A DNA stretch of 64,000 nt from Tubiluchus corallicola. Its lineage: Eukaryota > Priapulida > Priapulimorpha > Priapulimorphida > Tubiluchidae. A program made the translations under genes and the position numbers. The stretch covers positions 188,001 through 252,000 of the forward strand of contig JAQGDQ010000305.1 in NCBI GenBank assembly GCA_030141605.1. Reading direction: 5' to 3'. Each line of letters opens with the position of its first letter. Positions within the stretch are counted from its first letter, which is position 1. Positions 61,576-64,000 of this stretch are shown piece by piece. Below the pieces are notes generated by a model. That model had not been told where the DNA came from. It worked only from the letters and a program-made list of their open reading frames with translations, and searched no databases.

Positions 61576-64000
61576 GTGAGTCTTATTACTAATACATAGA
61601 TTTTATTCTAATTAGCCTGGCAGTTTTTATTTAAAACTTGTGTGATAAATCGTTATTATACAAAGTTCCTTGCAGCATAAGTCAGGTGGCACAAAAAAGT
61701 GCTGCAGTTTTGATCACGATGTTTTTTAAAAAGAAAATAACGGAATCGCTTGAAAATTACCAGTCTATGTTAGTGACTTTTATGTATGAACATCAAACAG
61801 TTTAGGTCATTCTCTTAGATTTATCTAAAGATTCAGAAGTTTTAAATCAAGTAAAAAATATAAAAATAAAAACAAATCAACAAAAATGTCTCCATTATTG
61901 TTAAAATTACAATAAGTGCTCTATGTGACCACTATTTTTACTGCAAACTAGACGACAGCATTTCATTGAACAGTTGGCAATTTCTCACTTCTTTAAGGGG
62001 TAATTGGTCGAAGCAGTCAACAATTTTGCCCTTATAGTTCCTTTGCATCAAGCAACTTTGTGTGGCCGTTGTACACTTTCTCTTCATGAGATTTCCAGGC
62101 ACCATAATACAGAGGACTAAGTCACATCTTTTCTTAATAACAAATCTTCATCATTCTGGGAAGACCATGATGTAAACTGGTTGATTTCTTTATTGTTTTG
62201 CTGCCATGCATTGAGTGCTTTATACACCAGCGTGGCTGTTTTTCAGTTGGTGATTATAGCTGATGTTATTCGAGTATTTAATTTTTTAACATACAAAAGT
62301 TTTTTAGCCATAACTTAAAAAGTACTAAAACTATAAACTTGTAACTTTTACAGTCAAACGTTGATGTACTGTAAGATCATATTGTGAAATTTCAACTGTA
62401 TAGGCCACTTGTTTCTAATATTATTACAGTCTTCGGCACATTGTTTCTGTGCTACCCGATACATAGCATATTTTTTCCAGGTGCACCTTTCTTTGCTGTA
62501 ATACTGTAAATCTTTGATAAAATTTAATCTGATTTGATTTAGTATTATGTCCACAAGAGCTGTAGAAACTTTCCATTTGCATGTTTGACTTACTTCTGGG
62601 TTCTTTTCATTACCTTAATGGAATAGCAATTTTTTGTCTTTTGCTTTGTCTAATTATGTTGTAAATACTAATACTAATTGTATACTTCAATTGTGTTCCG
62701 TGCATTGAATGTATTGTCCCTATAACCAGACCTTGAATTTCATTCCTGTATCAGTTTTTAGTGCATTACCCAAAGGTTGTAAAAATAAATATGTTTAAGC
62801 TAAGCTAACAAAAAAAAATTATTTTTACCAAGTGCTGGAAGATATGAGATGGATTTGCTAAGCTTACCATGAATTAAAAAATCCAACATTTCTCATAAAA
62901 ATGACTGTATGGACTGACTTCTAACGCATTGTAATGGAGCTGTTACTTAGTAAGGTCCTAAGCTGTGAATTTAGGTATTACGACTGTGTATCTTGTTGTT
63001 CTAGCAGAATGCATCAATTATTCTATCATCTACTAGCCCTCGTTGGTGGTCATTATACATACTCTGTGGTTTTTACGAACATCAATATTTTGCTCTTGGC
63101 AGTCTTTAATGTTTTGAGCTGTTCATTAGTAAATGTGAAACACGCTTAACATACCGAGTTTCCCAACAGGTCCATGTATTCCTAACTACTACCAGCAGTC
63201 TAACTGATTACAGGGTCATACAAGGTACCACTCCATGTCCGTTGCTGTTCCATGAACTTGTTTTTCATAGCACTAATGAGTGTGATTTTAAGGCAGCAGG
63301 CTATCATTAAATATCCACTACAAACTAACGACCCTAAACCAGATGTTTCTACGTAAAATGTGTTTGTCCTTTGAGCACTTGATGTATGACTCAGAAACCT
63401 TAAGAAACAGCGTGGCTTTTACGCTGTGAGAAAGTTTGCCCTGATTCTTGGTACTTAACTTGTAAAAAGTTTACGAAGTTGTAATTTTAGTTTCCCCAAA
63501 AACTGACTTGCACATCACGACTAGATATTATTAGCCCTGTGCTGCCATCTAATGAGTAACGAATGAAATCATTTGTTTTGACAATTGCCATAATATTATT
63601 GTAAAATTAAAAAAATAACCGTGCGGATACTTACTAACTGACTGAATGATTTGCCAGATGGAAAGACATAAAGCGACATACTACTTTTTAAGACTGCATC
63701 TTTCATACTGTTCACTTTAGCAAAGCTAATGTAAGTTTCTTAAGTTTCTAATGTATAAAAATGTGACACAGAAATATTCAGTTAGTGGTGTCTACTCAAT
63801 TACCTACATTGATAATGGTAGAGTGATAACTGTATTTATAAGAATCAAGCAGAGATGTGATTAATCAGTTTACCTTGTCTGTTTTTTGGGAGCGGTAGTT
63901 ATGAAACATCTTGAGGTGAGTTAGCTAGCCTTTAAATCTTTTTTCATCTCCCTCATTTAGTCACCTTTGAGTCGTAAGTCAAGATCACATTTGAATCAGA
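61576..64000. other. Kindlin intron 7, cut by the window end
   Basis: The donor CCCAAG/gtgagt at 61575 opens an intron. No following kindlin exon (PH insert of F2) could be read before 64000. Confidence 0.6.

Overview
The window is AT-rich animal nuclear DNA with spliced genes, long introns and many transposon relics. I found no bacterial, viral or organellar features. Gene content (a SIRT2-type deacetylase, a BTBD6-type BTB-BACK-PHR protein, a kindlin, and a secreted PAN-repeat protein) indicates an invertebrate. The PAN repeats, EB-like exon and possible ZP-like exon weakly suggest an ecdysozoan, but I cannot name the species. Coding exons were assembled by matching family motifs, GT/AG borders and reading phase.

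Layout. Positions 1-3480: no gene recognised. Positions 3719-5960 (minus strand, perhaps reaching 9753): a secreted protein with an EB-like cysteine module and six PAN/apple domains. Positions 5961-16326: mostly repeats, including a 185-bp AAT microsatellite, a polypurine tract, a broken LINE ORF1 with a zinc-finger, coiled-coil and SGNH layout, and a fold-back MITE. Positions 16327-35037 (plus): SIRT2, 13 exons, 394 codons, all phases consistent; its introns hold two LINE relics, hAT-like elements and repeated element tails. Positions 35038-38718: the convergent 3' intergenic stretch, with two TIR elements and a LINE scrap. Positions 38719-42380 (minus): BTBD6-like, four coding exons, 490 codons. 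Positions 42381-44294: head-to-head intergenic region, probably a shared promoter. Positions 44363-61575 and onward (plus): kindlin, seven coding exons (336 codons) before the window ends inside the gene.

The genes are ordinary single genes with no operon-like logic. SIRT2 deacetylates lysines using NAD+, BTBD6 is a CUL3 substrate adaptor and kindlin activates integrins; nothing in the sequence ties them into one pathway. The most distinctive material is accessory: a TIR element with a repeated CCTAC-TGGGCTAG-like motif nested in a LINE, a 5S-rRNA-like SINE head, a block beside (CA)n present twice in opposite orientation, paired TTAA-flanked elements, and a SIRT2 zinc module that appears to lack its fourth cysteine. 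I did not find a convincing new multi-gene system.
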